In this document: in pieces, positions 1 through 6,000 of the stretch
Layout of the letters: each line of letters begins with the position of its first letter
How positions within the stretch are numbered: the stretch's first letter is position 1
Assembly (NCBI GenBank): GCA_002394305.1
Contig: DGTM01000064.1
Coordinates: 1 to 7,251 of the forward strand
Length of the DNA stretch: 7,251 nt
DNA from: Prevotellaceae bacterium UBA4336
GTDB taxonomy: Bacteria; Bacteroidota; Bacteroidia; Bacteroidales; Bacteroidaceae
Direction of reading: 5' to 3'
The notes under the pieces: model-generated
The model's input: only the letters and a program-made list of their open reading frames with translations
Database searches by the model: none
What the model was told of the DNA's origin: nothing
Translations under genes and position numbers: made by a program

Positions 1-21
1 TATGCCCATGTCGGGCGAACC

Positions 22-53
22 AAAAGAGGGCGTGCCGGTGTCGGCACGCCCTC
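22..53 (-). terminator. Rho-independent terminator of the surface-protein gene
   Basis: In the mRNA sense, GAGGGCGTGCCG (plus 42-53) pairs perfectly with CGGCACGCCCTC (plus 26-37) around a four-base ACAC loop, and TTTT (plus 22-25) follows at once. The 12-bp GC-rich stem lies about 40 nt after the stop codon at 93-95. On the plus strand the hairpin is not followed by a T-tract, so it should act only for the minus-strand gene. Confidence 0.9.
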
Positions 54-92
54 GTTCTGGTAGGCTGAACCTTGCGGTCCAGTGCTTGGGGT

Positions 93-3000
93 TTACTGAG
101 CCATGATGTTCAGGACGGTCACGAAGTCGGCGATGTCCACCTTGCCGTCACCGTTCAGGTCAGCCTTCGGGTCGTTGCTGCCATCGGCCATGAAGTTGAG
201 GACAGTCACAGCGTCGGCGATGTCCACCTTGCCGTCACCGTTCAGGTCGCCGCTCGGAGCAGCTGTGCCGATGCCGTTGCCGGGAGTGACAGCCTTGTTG
301 TCGTTCCAGCTGGGGATAGCGTAGCGACTCAGGGTCTTGCTTGCGCTGGAAGCGGCATAGAGGTTGCCAGCATAGTCGAATGCCAGACCGGTGATGTTGG
401 TCTCGGCGGTGCTGACGTTGTACTTCGGGTCGAGGTAGATCTTGCCGTTAGCCATGGGCACGTAGTTGGTCTCGTAGATGACCACCTTGCCGCTGCCCTG
501 AGGCAGAGCGATGTACTTGCCGTCGGCTGTGACAGCCATCTTGCCGCTGTTGGTAGACGTCGTGGTGTTGCTGAAGTCCTCATTGCCTTCCTTGTCGAAG
601 TGCTTGATGGAGGGCAGTTCCTCGGTCGGGTTAGCACGGTACTGAACGTACCAGAGGCCGCCCTGACCGTCCTCGTGGATACCCACGTGGCCCGGAGCGA
701 TGGTGTAGACACCGTCGAGAGCTGCAACGTATCCGCTGGGAGCAGCAGTCCATTCCTTGGCAGTGCCGAGGTTGTAGAATGCACAGTTGTAGTCGGTGGT
801 GTTGTAGTCGCCGTTGCTGCGCTGTGCGCCCAGGACGTACATCTTCAGGTCTTCGCCTGCGCCTTCGAATGCCAGACCCACAGCCATGCGGTTCTGCTCA
901 TCCTCGCCGACGTAGGTGATGCCGGTAGCCTCGTCGAGCTCGCCACCTGTGAAGACAGGCTTCCAGGGCTCCTCGAGGTCCTCAGGATTGATTTCGTAGA
1001 CAGAGCTGTTCGTCAGACCGGAAGCGCGGCCAACGAAGAGACGGCCGTCCTTCGTGAAGCGAACGTCCTTCAGGTCGAACTGGTAGCCACCGGAGATAAC
1101 CAGAGGCTGCTGGTCGAGGATGCTGAGACCGCCGTAGTAAGCGCCCTGGTACTCGTAGTCTGCGCCGATAGCGTAGAGAGCACCGGGATTGCCTGCAGAG
1201 GTCATGTCCTCTCTATCCTCCAGCGGACGGGCATCCGTCACGATAACCTGACCGAAGTTCTTGCTTGCGGGATTGTTGTTGACGTCGAGTCCGTAGGGAG
1301 AGCTGAACTGGAAGCTGTCGCCAATCTTGACGATATCCTCAGTGCCCTTGCCCGTGACGGCAATCTCGTAGCTGAGAGCCGTAGCGTCGGCACCGAGCTT
1401 GCTGGCGTCGACCTTCACGCGGTGAGCACCTGCCGTGAGGCCTTCCTCGGCAATATCCTCGGAGTAAACCAGAGTCTCGCCGTCGTAGAAGTTAACCGCA
1501 GCTGCTGCAGCCTCGGCGTTCAGAGCGTACTCTACGGTAACGCTGCTGCCCGTCAGGTTGGCGTTCAGGTTGTATGCAAATGCATTCAGCTGAGGATTGG
1601 GCTTCTCGTTGATGTACTTGCCACCATAGAGGTAAACCACTGAGCCTTCGAAGAGGCTGGGAGTAGCATCCTGACCAAGCGTCTGGAACCATACGGGATT
1701 CTCGCTCTGGCTGCCGTTCAGCTTGTAGGTGATCTCGCCGCTTGCCAGCTGCTCGGGAGTAACCTTCGTGCCGTTGGCAGAACCGACGGTAGCAACGTAG
1801 AATACATTGCTTACGGTGCAGTTGCCATCGTTGCGGCTGATGGTGTTGCAGCCATTGCTCGTGTCGATGGTGTGGCCCTCGGAGAGGATCAGCGTGTTGC
1901 GAACCGTAGACAGCGAACCGGACCAGCCGATGACGCCGCCGCAAGAGTTCGTAGCCTCGCCCAGCAGAGTGGAGCGGACGATACAGTTCTCGACCAGAGT
2001 GCCGTCGCCAGCGTTGTTACCGATGACGCCACCGTGTGTGCCGTCGCCTGCAATAGCAGAGTGGATGGTCACGTTGACGTCGCAGTTCTGAATCTTGGAG
2101 TTGTAGGTGTAGCCTGCCACACCGCCCATGAACTTCTGGTCGGAGTACAAGTCACCGGTCAGCTTCAGGTTCTTCACGGTAGCACCGTCCAGGGTGTTGA
2201 AGAAGCCTGCACGCTCTGCATTGAAGACAATGTAGAAGTTGTTGATGGCGTGGCCCTGACCGTCGAATACGCCGCGGAAGCTGTAGTCCCACTGGTTGAT
2301 GGGCTGCATAGCGATACCAGTCAGGTCGATGTCGGCCGTCAGCTTAGCCTTGACGGTGTAGTCGATGTTGCTGGAGATACCGCGGAAGTAAGCGAGCTGC
2401 TTGGGAGAACCTACCAGGTAGTAGCCCTCTTCGTCCTGAGGAGCAACGATGCTTGCGACCGTCTCGCTAATCTCGGGATTCAGAGCCTGCTCAGTCGTGT
2501 AGCTGCCAGAAGCGTAGCCATCGAGCAGCGTGTTGGAAACGTTGAAGAGTTCACCAGTCTCATCATCGCTGAAGAGCATGTTGCCTGTCTCAACCCATTC
2601 GCCGGTCTCCTCGTCCTTCTCAACGAGAGCGAGGTTAGCGCCTTCGGCTACACCGATGTTGTTGGCGATGTTGTACAGGTGGATGTAAGCCTGCTTGCCA
2701 GCGTAGATGTTCTCGAAGATTGCAGAGAACTTGGCAACGAGCTGAGTCTTGGCCTCGACTGTTTCAGCCGTAGAGACCTCGGCCATAGCTGCAGCCAGCT
2801 CATCCTTCAAGGTTGCGGGATAGTTGGGATCCTCTGCACCTCCAACGTCCTCGGGAATCACATGCTCGATGAGTGTCGTGGCACGTGCAGACATGTTCTC
2901 GAGCACCTTGTCGAGAGCGTCGCCAGCCTTGCCGTCCGCGGCCTCGCCGAAGTAGGTCATCTTGATGGCGCTCCAGCCAGTCCAGTCGTTGCTATACTTC

Positions 3001-6000
3001 GTGCCGGGGTTCTTGATGCCGATGGTCAGCTTGCCGTCTTCGCCAACGATACCGATGGTGTAGACAGGATAGCGGTCTGCATTGGCAGCAGCAGCCATAC
3101 CTGTTTCGCCGTGAACAGCATAGCCGAGGAGGGTTGCACCGTTATCAGTGGCCTGCTCTTCGTTCTCGGAGAGGTTGTCGCTGTAGATGGCAAGGTCGTG
3201 TGCGCCTGCACCTTCAAGGTTGCAGTTCACCTGGTCCACTGCATCTTCCACCGTTACATAGTCCTCGAAGACTGTGGGGAAGTAGTTGAAGTTGCCATTA
3301 GCATAGATACCGGCAGCATAGTTGGTGCTGTAGCGGTTGTTGCTGGGACGGAAGGCAGCGTGTGTGCCGATGAGGTAGTAGCCGGGCTTCAGGCCTTCGA
3401 TGGTCTGGTACTGGTCGCCTGTTACAGCCCATGCCTCAACGCCTGTTACGTTCTGTCCGTTCTCGTCCTGAACCTTGCCTGTGCCTGTGCCGAAGCCGTC
3501 AGTCCACTTTGTCTTTGCGCCTTCGCTGAAGTCGTAGTTGGCAATGAGGTTGCTGACGTCTGTGCCAGCCATGTAGCCGCTGGAGATGGCAGTCTGGAGC
3601 CAAGCGGTGACGCGCTCGGTCTCGGCCTTAATCTCGTCGGCCGTAGCGGTGTGGTGCTCGATGATGTACTCGTACGAGCCGAGAGGATTAGCCTCGCTGG
3701 GCTCGTCGGTCTCGGTGAGGTACTCGGCAAGAGCGTCGCGGTCCTCGCCTTCGAAGTCGTCGTGAGACTCGAGGTAAGCCTTCACCTCTTCGCACTTAGC
3801 GATGTAAGCCTGGTAAGCGGCAGCGTTCTCGGCCACCGTCTTCTTGGCTGCATTCACAGCGTCGAGTGCGTCGGCAAACTCAAGGATTGTGGTTGCCTCG
3901 GTCAGCTTATCGAGCAGGGCATCGTACTCGTCGAGGACGGTCTGTGTGGCGATGGTCTCGCTGACAGCCTCTTTCTCGAAGTCCTGTACGGTGGATGCTA
4001 CGTCGCCGAGCTCTTCTTCACCGTATACGCCGAAGTATTGCTCGGCAGCATAGATGACGGTACCGTGCTTGGGGTCGGGGAAGGGATAGAGGTCCTCGCC
4101 GATGTTCTGGTACCAGTAAGCGGTGCGGAACTGTTCGCCGTTGGCCTTCCAAGCGAGTGCGCCGCTCTCGAAGTCTTCTTCGCTGACGGTGGGCACCTGT
4201 GTGCCGAAGCGAGCATAGCAGTTGTTGATGTGTACGTTGTCGCTGTCGCCGTGACGTGCGAAGTAGTGTGCATCGTCCTGGATGCCTTCAACAGAACCTA
4301 CGGCGAAGCAGTTGGTGACGTCGGCATAGCTGCCGAGCCAGCCAGAGAACGAGCCGTTCTCCTTGGGACCGTAGACGTTGCCGACCATGCCGCAGCGGTC
4401 GATGGTGACGTGGCAGGCGGAGCTCATGACGCAGCCGAAGACGCCGGAGGCGTTGGGGCCACCGTTGGCCGTTACGTCGCCGCACATCATGACGCCGCTG
4501 ATTCTGACGTGACCAGCCCAGGGAGCGGTCATGCCGACGATGCCGATGTAGCCCTTACCGGTGATGGAGCAGCTCTCGTCGAGCACTACATCTTTAATAT
4601 ATACGCCTTCTGCTGCGCGTGCGTCGGCGTCGCTGATGCCGCCAAAGCCCTTTTCGGGCAGGCTGTTCATCACGGCGATGAGGCCTACACCGTTGTCATT
4701 GGGATGGTCGATGATGAGGTTGCTGATGGTGTGGAACTGTCCGTCGAAGTTGCCGTAGAAGGGTTTGCCTTCTGTGCCGACGTTGGCCCAGCGCTCGCAG
4801 TAGCCGTCCATGTCGATGTCGTCGGTGAGGCGTGCGCTGGCGTCGAGGTGCTTGGCAGCATAGTTGGACCACCATACGAGCTCTGCGCCGTTGCTGATTT
4901 CGAACCAGCCGTCGACAGGAGTCATGAAGTCTTCCTGAATTTGTCCGCAGACGGTGCAGAAGCCTTCGTCGAACTGGTGAGGAGGCAGTGTGCTGCTGCT
5001 GGGAGTGTTAGAATAGGTGACGTCGCCAATGGGAGCGCCGTCGCAACGATAGCTTGCTGCAGTAGCATAGACGAGTGCGCCGTCCTTCTTGATAGGCATC
5101 GGGACGAGGTCTTCGCCAATCTTCTGGTAGAAGCGTTCTACGCCGCCCTGGTTGCCGTTCAGGGCGTAGGCGAGTGCACCGCTCTCGATGTCGTCGGTGT
5201 TCTCGATGAGGATGGTCTTAGCCTCGTCCTCGAAGCCGTAGCTGTTGGCTATGTAGACGTTGGAGCAGGTGATGTTGGCGGGGTTACGCGAGATGGTCTT
5301 GGAGTCGCCGTTGGCACCGTTGAGCGTCCCGAGGAATGCGCAGTTGGTGTAGTAGGTCTGACCGGAGGCCCAGCCTGCGAAGCCTGCGAGGCACTCCGTG
5401 TTCTCGTGGCCGTTGATGTCGCCTGCATAGATGGAGTTCTCGGTCTGTGTCTTAGTCTCGACAACGCCGAAGAAGCCGCCCGTGGTGTTGTCGCCGGCGT
5501 GGGTGGTGGTGATGTTGATGTCGGAGAAGACGTTCTTCACGCGAACGCGGTCACGGCGTGTGTGCGAGGAGATGGAGCCTGCATACTGTCCGTCGGTGGT
5601 GATGGAGCCGTGCATGATGACGTTCTCGAACGTACCGGCAAAGTTGGGGAACAGCGAGGCGTTGCTGCCCATCTCGGTCATCTCGATGGTGATGGCATGG
5701 CCGTCGCCGTTGAAGTTACCGTCGAACCAGTTGCCGGTGTTGAAGATGTAGCGTCCGGGCTCGGCTGTGTAGGATACGTCGTTGGCCAGCTTGAGGCTGA
5801 AGCGTGCACCGTTTGTGATGCGGTTCCAACCCTCGGCAATGTCGATGTCCGCTGCACTCTTGATGAGGTAGTAGCCGTCCTTCAGGTCGCGTTCGAGGGC
5901 GTAGATGTTGAAGCAGCCGCAGACTGTGCAGATACCGAACTTATCGTACTGGTGAGCGGTGGCCTGCACGGTGCCGGTGTTGGAGAAGGTGAGTTCGCCC

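Noticed and set aside
96..251. Type IX secretion sorting domain at the C-terminus
   Set aside because: The last 52 residues are two calcium loops with helices of dockerin type, not the beta-sandwich sorting domain.
5916..5954. CTVCG segment as a cytoplasmic zinc finger or thioredoxin-like active site
   Set aside because: It lies in an exported protein between beta-helix modules, with no thioredoxin fold around it. A structural linker site is more likely.
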